Below are positions 1 through 9,053 of a stretch of 64,000 bases of DNA, one piece after another. Location: contig CP132905.1 in the NCBI GenBank assembly GCA_031446165.1, positions 620,001 through 684,000 on the forward strand, given 5' to 3'. This stretch comes from Arsenophonus sp031446165. GTDB lineage: Bacteria > Pseudomonadota > Gammaproteobacteria > Enterobacterales > Enterobacteriaceae. How positions within the stretch are numbered: the stretch's first letter is position 1; every line of letters starts with the position of its first letter. The notes beneath the pieces are model-generated. The model was not told the origin of the DNA. It searched no databases and saw only the letters and a list, made by a program, of their open reading frames with translations. The position numbers and the translations under genes are program-made.

Positions 1-37
1 TTCTAACTGTCACAACTTAAGAAGAAATGCTATTTTT

Positions 38-853
38 TTAAAAAATTTCACTTTCACCAAGTTCAATACGTGCAAAATTCAAAACACTTATGTTTTTTTC
101 TTTTAATAAAATGCCAACAGTTTTACTGGGATCCATAACAAATTGTTGTCCGGTTAAAGAAATCTCTTCAAGGAATTTTTTCAGACGTCCTGAAACTATT
201 TTTTCTATAATATTCAAAGGTTTACCAGATTTCATTGCTATTTCTAATTGAATTTTTCTTTCATGGGAAATCAGATCTGTCGGAACATCCAATGGAGTAA
301 TATACTCTGGTTTACTAGCTGCAATATGCATCGCAATTTTCTTAAGAATTGCATCATCTGCACTTGTAGAAGTAGAAACAAGAACACCAATACGAAAACC
401 ATGTAAATAAGACCCTATTCTTTCACCTTGTAAAATTTTAATCCGATTAATTTTTATATTTTCACCAATTTTGGTAATTATTTCTTCACGTCGATCTTCA
501 AATTTTATCCTCAATGCATTAATATTAAAACAACTATTTTCTATAACAAATGCTAATATTTCATTAGCAAATTCATAAAAAATTAATGACTTAGCTACAA
601 AATCTGTCTCGCAATTTAACTCTAGCAAAACAGCCATTTTTTTATCTATAGAAACTTTTAGTGTTATAATACCTTCAGTAGCAATACAATTTGCTTTTTT
701 AGCTACTTTCGCTTTACCTACTTTACGCATCTCATCGATAGCTATATTTATATTACCATTAGCCTTGACTAATGCTTTTTTACAGTCCATCATACCAACA
801 CCAGTACGTTGACGCAACTCTTTCACTAAATTAGCAGTAATTTCTTCAGACAT
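38..853 (-). CDS. tsf: Elongation factor Ts
   Basis: EF-Ts is the cytoplasmic guanine-nucleotide exchange factor that recycles EF-Tu from its GDP to its GTP form. The 271-residue protein is close to the usual 283 or so of enterobacteria. The N-terminal UBA-like region (about 1-55, opening MSEEITANLVKELRQRTGVG) and the TDF signature at 83-85, which contacts the EF-Tu nucleotide pocket, are both present. The ATG at 853 has an AGGAA ribosome site about 9 bases upstream. It follows rpsB on the same strand after a 105-base gap, as in the classical rpsB-tsf operon; pyrH and frr would lie beyond the window edge. I saw no convincing attenuator hairpin in the gap. The call is secure. Confidence 0.98.
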   Translation of the reverse strand: MSEEITANLVKELRQRTGVGMMDCKKALVKANGNINIAIDEMRKVGKAKVAKKANCIATEGIITLKVSIDKKMAVLLELNCETDFVAKSLIFYEFANEILAFVIENSCFNINALRIKFEDRREEIITKIGENIKINRIKILQGERIGSYLHGFRIGVLVSTSTSADDAILKKIAMHIAASKPEYITPLDVPTDLISHERKIQLEIAMKSGKPLNIIEKIVSGRLKKFLEEISLTGQQFVMDPSKTVGILLKEKNISVLNFARIELGESEIF

Positions 854-958
854 ATATTTGATTCCTAGAACTAACTATTTAATAAAATATTTTTCATCAT
901 AAAATTTATTTTTTCATTAAAAACTAAGTATAACTAAAACAAATTATTTTACTTGTAT

Positions 959-1672
959 TTATCCAATTTTTTCTAATTGAACGATTTGATCTTTAATTTT
1001 ATCTTCCTGAATAGCTTTAACTACAGCATTTAAATACAGTTTAATCGCACGAATTGCATCATCATTACCAGGAATCACATAATTAATACCATTTAAATCA
1101 GAATTTGTATCAACAATTGCAAATACAGGAATTCCTAAATTATTGGCTTCTTTTATAGCAATATGTTCATGTTGAGCATCAATCACAAACAAAGCATCAG
1201 GTAAACCACCCATGTCTTTAATACCACCTAGACTTTTTTCTAACTTACTTAGTTCACGAGTACGTATTAGAGCTTCTTTTTTCGTTAATTTCTCAAAAGT
1301 ACCATCCTGAGATTGTGTTTCTAAATCTTTTAAACGTTTAATAGATTGACGTACAGTTTTCCAATTAGTTAGCATACCACCTAACCACCGATGATTAACA
1401 AAATATTGTTCGCAATCATTAGCTGCCTCTCTTACAGATTCACTAGCTGCACGCTTAGTACCTACAAACAAAATCTTGCCTTTTCTTGAAGCAATTTTAC
1501 TTAACTCAGCTAACGCTTCATGAAACATTGGAACAGTTTTTTCTAAATTAATAATGTGTACTTTATTAAGTGTACCAAAAATGTACTTTTTCATTTTTGG
1601 GTTCCAATAACGAGTTTTATGACCAAAATGCACACCTGCTTGAATCATATCAGTCATGGAAACAGTAACCAT
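959..1672 (-). CDS. rpsB: 30S ribosomal protein S2
   Basis: S2 is a structural protein of the small ribosomal subunit, bound late at the head-body junction and needed for S1 docking. The 237 residues are close to the E. coli 241 and follow it nearly word for word, including GVHFGHKTRYWNPKMKKYIF near the start, FVNHRWLGGMLTNWKT at about 135 and the IPGNDDAIRA segment. Only the acidic C-terminal tail differs. AGAGGT lies just upstream of the ATG at 1672, a strong ribosome site for this genome. It heads the rpsB-tsf operon and is divergent from map, as in E. coli. Confidence 0.98.
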   Translation of the reverse strand: MVTVSMTDMIQAGVHFGHKTRYWNPKMKKYIFGTLNKVHIINLEKTVPMFHEALAELSKIASRKGKILFVGTKRAASESVREAANDCEQYFVNHRWLGGMLTNWKTVRQSIKRLKDLETQSQDGTFEKLTKKEALIRTRELSKLEKSLGGIKDMGGLPDALFVIDAQHEHIAIKEANNLGIPVFAIVDTNSDLNGINYVIPGNDDAIRAIKLYLNAVVKAIQEDKIKDQIVQLEKIG

Positions 1673-2222
1673 TTAAACCTCTATAATTTTAGTAAATTGG
1701 TGCAATACTTTATATAAAATCTCTTTATTAACTTATTAGTTTATTAGTTATAATTTTTTTTATTATAAAGTATTACGGAAAATATATTATATATTATGTT
1801 TAAAACATATAATATTTAAAATATTTTTTAAATATATAATATTTAAAATATTTTTATATATACAAATATATAAAAAATTAATTTTAGTATATCATAAAAT
1901 AACAAAAAAAATATATATACTTATATGCTTAAATCCATAATATTAATTGTACAAAATGAATATAAATGAAATAGTATTTTTTAAAATTTTTTAAATAAAA
2001 TTATTACTTTCATAAATATAGAATCATTATATCTTAAATTAGATTTACTAAATATTATTGATTTATATATTGTTACAAACAACATGATCAATTATTAATA
2101 TATGCTATCAAGTAATTACAGCTGCTTTACATAATAGCTAACTTTTAGTAAATGCAAGATACCAAAAAATAATTTCATAGAAAATATATTATTACTTAAA
2201 TTAATAAAGTAGGTGAAAATTT
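1673..2222. other. Divergent rpsB/map spacer
   Basis: About 550 bases without a gene between the divergent starts of rpsB and map. It must hold both promoters, but the background is so A+T-rich that I could not single out a -35/-10 pair. It contains a near-palindromic AT repeat at 1807-1855. No ORF or RNA gene is visible. Confidence 0.6.
1807..1855. repeat. 22-bp direct repeat, two copies, 27-bp period
   Basis: The 22 bases at 1807-1828 recur exactly at 1834-1855. Each copy is itself close to a palindrome built on AATATTTAAAATATT. It reads as a recent tandem duplication of a 27-bp unit in the rpsB/map spacer. Composition is low-complexity, so chance contributes, but 22 exact matches is long. 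Confidence 0.7.
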
Positions 2223-3020
2223 GTGACTATTTCAATCAAAACCGAAGAAGACCTCAACAAAATGCGTATCGCTGGGCACTTAGCAGCAGACGTATTAAAA
2301 ATGATCAAACCTTATATAAAACCAGGAATTTCTACCGGTGAACTTGATCGTATTTGCCATTTATACATTGTTGAAAAACAAAACGCTATTCCAGGATGTT
2401 TGAACTATAATGGTTTCCCTAAATCTATTTGTACTTCTATTAATGACGTGATTTGTCACGGTATTCCTAATGATAAAAAAATTTTAAAAGAAACCGATAT
2501 CATTAACATTGATGTCACTGTAATTAAAAATGGATTTTATGGTGATACCTCTAAAATGTTTTTTGTTGGAAAACCAACTATACAAAGTAAAAGATTATGC
2601 AAAATAACACAAGAAAGTTTATATCTTGCATTAAAAATAATTAAACCAGGTATTCATTTACGAAAAATAGGAAAAACAATTGAAAAATTTATTCAAAAAC
2701 ATCATTTTTCTGTAGTACGTGAATATTGCGGGCATGGTATTGGTCAACGTTTTCATGAGGAACCTCAAATTTTGCATTACGATGCTGATGATGGGGGAAT
2801 TCTATTAAAAAAAGGAATGACTTTTACTATTGAACCGATGATAAACATTGGTAGCCATCACATTAGAACAATGAAAGATGGTTGGACAATTAAAACAAAA
2901 GACAGAAGTTTGTCTGCACAATATGAACATACTGTAGCTGTTAATGAAAAAGGATGCGAAATTTTAACATTCAGAAAAGAAGAAGAACCATTTATTTCAG
3001 CTATATTAGTAAATACATAA
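2223..3020 (+). CDS. map: Type I methionine aminopeptidase
   Basis: Removes the initiator methionine from nascent proteins in the cytoplasm; a dinuclear metal enzyme. The 265 residues match the family length. All five metal ligands fall at the E. coli positions: D97 (in NIDVTV), D108 (GDTSKMF), H171 (CGHGIG), E204 (TIEPM) and E235 (YEHTV), and the substrate-binding H79 (CHGIP) is present. The start is GTG at 2223, supported by AGGTG about 9 bases upstream and by alignment to the family N-terminus (SIKTEEDLNKMRIAG). It is divergent from rpsB. In E. coli glnD follows map; here that position is empty. Confidence 0.98.
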   Translation: MTISIKTEEDLNKMRIAGHLAADVLKMIKPYIKPGISTGELDRICHLYIVEKQNAIPGCLNYNGFPKSICTSINDVICHGIPNDKKILKETDIINIDVTVIKNGFYGDTSKMFFVGKPTIQSKRLCKITQESLYLALKIIKPGIHLRKIGKTIEKFIQKHHFSVVREYCGHGIGQRFHEEPQILHYDADDGGILLKKGMTFTIEPMINIGSHHIRTMKDGWTIKTKDRSLSAQYEHTVAVNEKGCEILTFRKEEEPFISAILVNT

Positions 3021-3842
3021 TGTTGAATATCTGATAATAATTGATAATATATCGTTCAAAAAAAAATTATTCATAAAAAAATAAATAAAATGTTTATCTA
3101 TTTATGAACAATATTTATTTATTGCACATTAAAATATTATATAATTAAATTAGATTTTTTAAAAATGTTAAATAAAAATTACTATATATTTTATTATAAT
3201 ACTTAGATCAAAATATAAAATTAGCATTAAAGTATAAAATATGGCAATGACGTATTTGTTTTTTATATTAAAAACTTATTCATTATCTATAATCTTTCAA
3301 ATTTGTTTTCATGATGTGGTATATGATAGAAATCATTGATTTAATTTTTATAAAAGTTTTAAAAATCTTAAAATATAAGGCACTAAATACCCATTAAAAA
3401 ATTGGGTTTTATATATTATTTTTGATAAGATTTTCTTATTGAATTAAAAAAATATAAAAATATATCTTTTAAAAAAATATTGAGAAATATACAAATATTC
3501 TCAAATAATTCTAAAAAACTTAATTATTAAACTATACAAAAATTAATATCTTTTTATATTGAACAATAATTTTATATGTACCGTAAAATTGACATGCTAT
3601 AAAAATTATAATTTTATCATTAATTATAGAAAGATACTTAATGAGAGAGAAATATTTATGGATTCATTTTAAGCAAAAAATATATCATAAATATATTTCA
3701 TACCATAAAACTACCAATGTTAGAAAAAATAAAACTCTAAAATTGCGGTCATACAAATAATAATATATTTCAAAAAATAATTAAAAATTATTATAAAATA
3801 GAAATACAAAACATTACTTAAAATGTAACAGTAGAATAATTT
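3021..3842. other. Gene-free stretch where glnD stood
   Basis: About 820 bases between map and dapD. In E. coli the large uridylyltransferase gene glnD sits here. No residue of it can be read in any frame, so loss is old. The stretch holds a small terminator-like hairpin at 3388-3406 (ACCCA/TGGGT followed by T-rich sequence) and otherwise only AT-rich sequence. Confidence 0.55.
3388..3406 (+). terminator. Terminator-like hairpin downstream of map
   Basis: Stem ACCCA/TGGGT with a 9-base AT loop, then TTTATATATTATTTTT on the plus strand. It is one of few G+C-bearing stems in the spacer. It sits 370 bases past map, so it may be a leftover of the erased glnD region rather than a working map terminator. 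Confidence 0.35.
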
Positions 3843-4667
3843 ATGCAAAAAAATAAAAAAATTATTGAACGCGCTTTTGAACATCGAACTGAAATCACAC
3901 CTTTAAATGCTAACATACAATTAAAAAATGCAATTGATCAAGTAATCAATCAACTTAACATAGGAAAATTAAGAGTTGCTAATAAAGTTAATGGAAAATG
4001 GATAACTCATCAGTGGATTAAAAAAGCATTATTACTTTCTTTTCGCATCAATAAAAACCAATTTATATCAGGTTCTGAAAGCCATTTTTTTGATAAAATG
4101 AAAATAAAATTTTCAGACTATAATTATAAAAAATTCCAAGCGGAAAAATTACGGGTAGTTCCACCAGCTACTGCAAGAAAAGGTTCCTTTATAGCTAAGA
4201 ATACTATTTTAATGCCATCTTATATTAATATCGGGGCTTATATTGACGAAGGAACTATGATAGATACATGGTCTACTGTCGGTTCTTGTGCTCAAATTGG
4301 TAAAAATGTTCATTTATCCGGTGGTGTTGGCATTGGAGGTGTTTTAGAACCCCTGCAAACAAATCCGACAATTATTGAAAATAATTGTTTTATTGGTGCT
4401 CGTTCTGAAATTGTTGAAGGTGTAATTGTTGAAACCGGTTCAGTAATATCTATGGGTGTTTACATTGGTCAAAGCACAAAAATATATGATAGAGAACAAA
4501 ACAAAATATACTATGGACGTATTCCTGCTGGTTCAGTTGTTGTATCAGGAAATTTACCATCTAAAAATAAAAAATATAGTTTATATTGTGCAGTTATTAT
4601 AAAAAAAATTGACGAAAAAACAAGAAAAAAAACTAAAATTAATGAATTACTACGCAATCTTAAATAA
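3843..4667 (+). CDS. dapD: Tetrahydrodipicolinate N-succinyltransferase
   Basis: Transfers succinyl from succinyl-CoA to tetrahydrodipicolinate in the DAP/lysine pathway. In a reduced symbiont the main demand is meso-DAP for peptidoglycan. The 274 residues equal the E. coli length. The N-terminal helical domain (1-100) is followed by a left-handed beta-helix of hexapeptide repeats (about 105-235), including GAYIDEGTMIDTW, GSCAQIGKNVHLSGGVGIGG and VISMGVYIGQSTKIYDR. The C-terminus PAGSVVVSGNLPSK and NELLRNL is conserved. It stands alone after the lost glnD, at the end of this ancestral block. Confidence 0.97.
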   Translation: MQKNKKIIERAFEHRTEITPLNANIQLKNAIDQVINQLNIGKLRVANKVNGKWITHQWIKKALLLSFRINKNQFISGSESHFFDKMKIKFSDYNYKKFQAEKLRVVPPATARKGSFIAKNTILMPSYINIGAYIDEGTMIDTWSTVGSCAQIGKNVHLSGGVGIGGVLEPLQTNPTIIENNCFIGARSEIVEGVIVETGSVISMGVYIGQSTKIYDREQNKIYYGRIPAGSVVVSGNLPSKNKKYSLYCAVIIKKIDEKTRKKTKINELLRNLK

Positions 4668-5330
4668 AATTTATATTTAAAAAATGCTATTTTTGTTTTT
4701 TATAACTATAAAGATTACAGTAATAAAATAAATACAAAGATACGTTTCCAATATAATTAATAATATTATAGATATAATACAATTATATTCTTATATATTC
4801 TTAACAAAAATTAATACATACAATATGTATCAATTGATATTTTTTGAAATTTTGCATATTTATTGTTAATAATAAATAAAACTTTTCGTAGAATATTTCC
4901 ACATTAAATTTCATATGATAAATCAATAAAATTTATAAAATATTATAATAATTTACAAAAATTATTTAAATTTAAAATTTTAAAAATATTAAATTTACAG
5001 CCAAAATATTCTATGGTCATAGTACTATTTGTGTAATTTTATTATAGCTAAATATAGAGAATTTAATTTATAATATTTTTAATCAGTATATCACTTTGTA
5101 TTTATATAAGACATAAGATGTAGTTATTTGCTATAATAGAAAAATCAACACATACTTCACCATATAGCAATTAAAGATTATAAATCTTATGATGCATAAT
5201 CAATAAACATTATATCAAAATATTATAATAAATTAGAAAATATTGTATATACTGAAATTCAATAGCATCAAAATTCACAAAGATAATATCTTATATTTAA
5301 TATATAATAACCATTTAATAAAAATAACCC

Positions 5331-5357
5331 TTAATCTTTTTATATAAAAAAGATTAA
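5331..5357. terminator. AT-rich 11-bp hairpin
   Basis: TTAATCTTTTT and AAAAAGATTAA are perfect inverted arms of 11 bases around a 5-base loop, followed on the plus strand by AAGTTTTTC. It looks like an intrinsic terminator worn to A+T, but no gene lies directly upstream on the plus strand, so it may be orphaned. Confidence 0.35.
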
Positions 5358-5624
5358 AAGTTTTTCATGTTTTAGTGTAAAAATTATTTTTATAATTATT
5401 ATAATTATAAAATTAGTATAATTATTTATTTAAAATACAATTTTTATAATCATGGCTTGAAAAATCTACAGTTTAATTTAAATCTTTTATCAAATTTTTA
5501 ATACAAAATACTTCAAAGAAAAGAAATACTGGTTAAAAATAAAATATTCAAAAAATAATGATTACATAATAATTCTCAAAATTTTCAGAAACAATAATAT
5601 ATTTACTTAAAAAGTTATCGCTTG

Positions 5625-5642
5625 TGCTTTCTATTGAAAGCA
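5625..5642 (-). terminator. Probable amiC terminator
   Basis: TGCTTTC and GAAAGCA form a perfect 7-bp stem around a 4-base loop, 20 bases past the amiC stop. The downstream minus-strand sequence reaches a short T run. Position and G+C content of the stem support termination of amiC. Confidence 0.45.
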
Positions 5643-5661
5643 ATAATTATTTACTTTTATA

Positions 5662-6882
5662 TTACTTAAAATAAGCTTTAATACCTAAGAAAATTGATTC
5701 AGCTATTTGCTGTTGAAATTTTGCTGTTTGTAATTTTCTTTCTTCTTCTAAATTACTAATAAAAGCAGTTTCAACAAGAATAGAAGGGATTTCAGGAGCT
5801 TTTAATACTATAAAACCTGCTTGATCAACGATGTTTTTATGTAATTGATTTACACGAGCTATTCTATGAAGAATCTCTCTACCAATTTTTAAACTATCAT
5901 TAATAGTAGCTGTTTGGACTAAATCAAAAATTGTATGATCTAAATATTTATCACCACTTTTACTGACACTACCAATTAAATCTGCCTGATTTTGTATTTC
6001 AGCTAAATAACGTGCCGTATTGCTAATTGTTATCGCTTTTGTAGACAATGCAAACACAGAAGATCCTTTAGCTTTACGATTCATAACAGCATCAGCATGA
6101 ATAGATACAAATAAATCTGATTGCATTTTTTTAGCTTTATCAACTCTCTTGTGTAAAGGAACAAATACATCTTCATTACGTGTCATATAAACTTGCATGT
6201 TAGGTTCAGTATTAATTAATGTTTTTAAACGTCTTGCAATCTGCAATACAATATCTTTTTCACGGGTATTATATTTTCCTATCGCACCAGGGTCTTCTCC
6301 ACCATGTCCTGGATCAATCATAATTGTAATTAACTTATTTCGATTAACTAATTTCCTTATATTTTTTCTTTGAATAAATGAGTTTTTATTAGATTTATTA
6401 TATTGCTCTGATTTTTTTAAAAAAAAATTATTGTTAAAACGAATAGTTTGAGGAGAAAAATCAATTACTAATCGATGTTTAAAATTTCCAACAGGAGAAA
6501 TAGTAAATATTTTTACACCAAGATGTATTTTTGTTTCAAACACTAATCGAATTGTATTATGATTAAATACTCCTACTCTAATTAATTTTAAATGACGATC
6601 ATTTGAATTAACTTTTTTATTGATATCTTTTAATATATTACTTAAAAAAACGTTTTTTAAATCTAACACAATACGATCAGGGAAAGATAAAAAAAATTGA
6701 CAATATTCAAAAGCAACATTTGATTCTAAAGTAACTCTAGTATAAGAAGATGAAGACCAAATTCGAATAGCTATTATATTAGAAGATACACTCAATACTA
6801 ATGGACTAATAATCAATAATAAACTTACCGCTACTCCTTTTAGTAGTAATTGTCGTGAAAAATCATTTTTAAAACAATCCAT
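5662..6882 (-). CDS. amiC: N-acetylmuramoyl-L-alanine amidase AmiC
   Basis: Periplasmic zinc amidase that cleaves the peptide from MurNAc during septal splitting. An N-terminal hydrophobic signal (about 12-34) leads to an AMIN septum-targeting domain (about 36-145), a linker, and an Amidase_3 catalytic domain (about 186-405). The zinc-site segment DPGHGGEDPG (H194, E197), SIHADA and the late ETAF are present. The 406 residues compare with 417 in E. coli. I use the ATG at 6882, which has AGG about 8 bases upstream, over the adjacent TTG at 6885. Oddity: the twin-arginine motif of the E. coli signal (SRRRLLQG) reads SRQLLLKG here, so Tat export looks lost. E. coli argA, the usual neighbour, is gone. 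Confidence 0.95.
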   Translation of the reverse strand: MDCFKNDFSRQLLLKGVAVSLLLIISPLVLSVSSNIIAIRIWSSSSYTRVTLESNVAFEYCQFFLSFPDRIVLDLKNVFLSNILKDINKKVNSNDRHLKLIRVGVFNHNTIRLVFETKIHLGVKIFTISPVGNFKHRLVIDFSPQTIRFNNNFFLKKSEQYNKSNKNSFIQRKNIRKLVNRNKLITIMIDPGHGGEDPGAIGKYNTREKDIVLQIARRLKTLINTEPNMQVYMTRNEDVFVPLHKRVDKAKKMQSDLFVSIHADAVMNRKAKGSSVFALSTKAITISNTARYLAEIQNQADLIGSVSKSGDKYLDHTIFDLVQTATINDSLKIGREILHRIARVNQLHKNIVDQAGFIVLKAPEIPSILVETAFISNLEEERKLQTAKFQQQIAESIFLGIKAYFK

Positions 6883-7187
6883 CAAAGACCTACTTAAAAA
6901 TCTAATTATTATAAATCATTAAATGATATTTACAAAAGAAAAAATCATTATTTTTATAAACTATAAAAAATATATAACTTTAATATTATAAAAAAAAATC
7001 TCTTTAAAAAACAAAATATTTTAGATATAACATAATTATTTTTTTGGAATAATTATAAAAGTATAAATAATATTATTAATAAAAAATCTACATACCTATA
7101 ACTTTTTTAATTATTTTGTTAATAATTTTATAAAAAATAATATAAATGATATAAAAGCTAATCATTTAATATTCACAAATATATCAT
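6883..7187. other. Short desert where argA stood
   Basis: About 300 bases of AT-rich sequence between amiC and recD. E. coli has argA at this point and nothing of it is readable. AATGATATA at 7145-7153 and TATATCATT at 7180-7188 form a 9-bp inverted repeat just past the recD stop, a possible weak terminator. Confidence 0.45.
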
Positions 7188-9035
7188 TCAAAACAATCGT
7201 TCAGTTAAACCACTACATCGTTTATTGCTGATCATAATAGACTCAATAAAGACATTTTTATCTGCATAAATTATTATCTGCTTTTTTGCTCTAGTAATTG
7301 CAGTATAAATTAATTGTCTATTTACAATAGAAATAAAATCTGGTGGTAAAGCTAAAGCAACATGCTGAAATTCTGATCCCTGAGATTTATGTACTGTCAT
7401 CACAAAAGCAGTTTCATAATGAGATAAACGATTAAGTGATATTTTTTTTACTGAACCATTAGGTAATTGAAAATAAACTTTTAAAGCTTTCGTACTATCA
7501 AGTAATAAAATACCAATATCACCGTTAAATAACTCAAGAGAGGGATCATTTTTAGTAATCATTATTGGACGACCTTCATAATTTTTCCATGTATTATCTA
7601 ATAATCGAATAATCCCTAATCGATATAAAGCTTCTTCTAACTTATTATTCAATCCTATGACTCCATAAGGACCATCTCTTAAAGCACATAACAAACGATA
7701 ATTATCAAAAGCATTAAATATATCGCTATAATCTAAACCTGTCTTGATCGTATTGAAATAATTACGATAAAAATTAACGGCATCAAGAATTAATTGATTA
7801 TATTGAATAGATGTTTTAATAGAATAAAACGCTATATCTTTTCTTGACTCTCTTAATAATCTTTTTATAGAAATGATATTTTTTTGATTAACTGCAGTAG
7901 CAAGTTGAGCAATACCAGATGTACGATGAAATCGATAACTTTTTTTTAAAAAACAAATTTTGTCATTAACTTTTAATCCATTATCTAATATAAATTTAGA
8001 TAAATCATAACCAGTAATTTTCATTAACTGTTTAACTTTTTTTCTGCTGTACCCAAATTTTGTAAAATGACAAAGATCACTCAATACAGCTCCTGCTTCT
8101 ACTGAAGATAATTGATCTTTGTCTCCTAAAAAAATAACGCGAGCTTTTTTAGGTAAAGCTTCAATTAATCTCGCCATCATAGACATATTTATCATAGATG
8201 CTTCATCAACAATCAAAACATCTAATAACAATAAATTATTTTTATGATAGCGTAATAATTTGGTATTTTGTTGAGCCCCTAATAATTGATGAATAGTTGT
8301 AGCTCGTTTCGGCATAACTGTATATTCTTTAGAAGATAAATCTAAGTTCAACAATATCTTTCCCAACATTTCGGTCATTCTAAAAGCTGCTTTCCCTGTA
8401 GGTGCCACTAACTTAATGATCAATTTTTCACAAATTAACAATTTTACTAAAGTAACTAATAAATATGCTACTGTTGCTGTTTTTCCTGTACCTGGACCAC
8501 CAGAAATAATCGCTATTCTACTGGTTAATGCAACTGCAATAGCTATTTTTTGCCAATCGTATATTTTTGATGGAAAAAATATACGATTCAAAATTGTTGC
8601 TAATTTAACTTCATCAACTTTTTCTAATGTATCCTGAGAAAAAAAATTTGCTACCAATCCTTCATCAAACCACATTCTTTGAAAATAAAGTTTGTTCTTT
8701 GATAAAATCAATGGTTTTATTTCCATCTTCTCTGCATCAGCAACAGCATAAGATTTTTTAAGTTCAAAATAAATTTTATTACTATTAGGTGCACCAGCTG
8801 ATTCCCATAACTTTAGTGCTATTTCAATCTCTCTTCCTTCTCTTCCTTGAAATAAATTGCTTGAGTTAATTTTATCAATAAATAAGCAAATATCTCCTAA
8901 TCTATTTGCAGCACTTAACAATGAAAATACTAATAATAATAATGGATTTTTTTCTTTCGTTAAATACATAGCAAATCGTATATCTAAGTAATTAAACAAA
9001 TTCAATTCACAAGCTTTTTCTAGTAAATTAATCAT
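7188..9035 (-). CDS. recD: Exodeoxyribonuclease V subunit alpha (RecD helicase)
   Basis: RecD is the fast 5'-3' helicase motor of the RecBCD end-resection enzyme. The 615 residues match the family (608 in E. coli). Walker A is GGPGTGKT at 179-186, Walker B is VLIVDEASM at about 275, and the late superfamily-1 motifs TVHKSQGSEF and YTAITRAKK are intact. The start aligns with the E. coli N-terminus in register (LFNYLDIRFAMYL). Its start lies 18 bases past the recB stop, so the two are surely cotranscribed. No frameshift is seen despite several A/T runs. Confidence 0.96.
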   Translation of the reverse strand: MINLLEKACELNLFNYLDIRFAMYLTKEKNPLLLLVFSLLSAANRLGDICLFIDKINSSNLFQGREGREIEIALKLWESAGAPNSNKIYFELKKSYAVADAEKMEIKPLILSKNKLYFQRMWFDEGLVANFFSQDTLEKVDEVKLATILNRIFFPSKIYDWQKIAIAVALTSRIAIISGGPGTGKTATVAYLLVTLVKLLICEKLIIKLVAPTGKAAFRMTEMLGKILLNLDLSSKEYTVMPKRATTIHQLLGAQQNTKLLRYHKNNLLLLDVLIVDEASMINMSMMARLIEALPKKARVIFLGDKDQLSSVEAGAVLSDLCHFTKFGYSRKKVKQLMKITGYDLSKFILDNGLKVNDKICFLKKSYRFHRTSGIAQLATAVNQKNIISIKRLLRESRKDIAFYSIKTSIQYNQLILDAVNFYRNYFNTIKTGLDYSDIFNAFDNYRLLCALRDGPYGVIGLNNKLEEALYRLGIIRLLDNTWKNYEGRPIMITKNDPSLELFNGDIGILLLDSTKALKVYFQLPNGSVKKISLNRLSHYETAFVMTVHKSQGSEFQHVALALPPDFISIVNRQLIYTAITRAKKQIIIYADKNVFIESIMISNKRCSGLTERLF

Positions 9036-9053
9036 ATAAAATTTTATTAATTT

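Larger units (their letters stand above)
4668..5661. other. Gene desert at a synteny junction (dapD to amiC)
   Basis: About 990 bases with no credible ORF. dapD and amiC are far apart on the E. coli map, so this is a rearrangement breakpoint. It contains two hairpins, 5331-5357 and 5625-5642, and otherwise low-complexity AT sequence. Confidence 0.55.

Noticed and set aside
8416..8637. Open frame antisense to recD, and similar shadows within recB, recC, parC, parE and lptD
   Set aside because: They lie wholly opposite strongly conserved genes and have no independent features.
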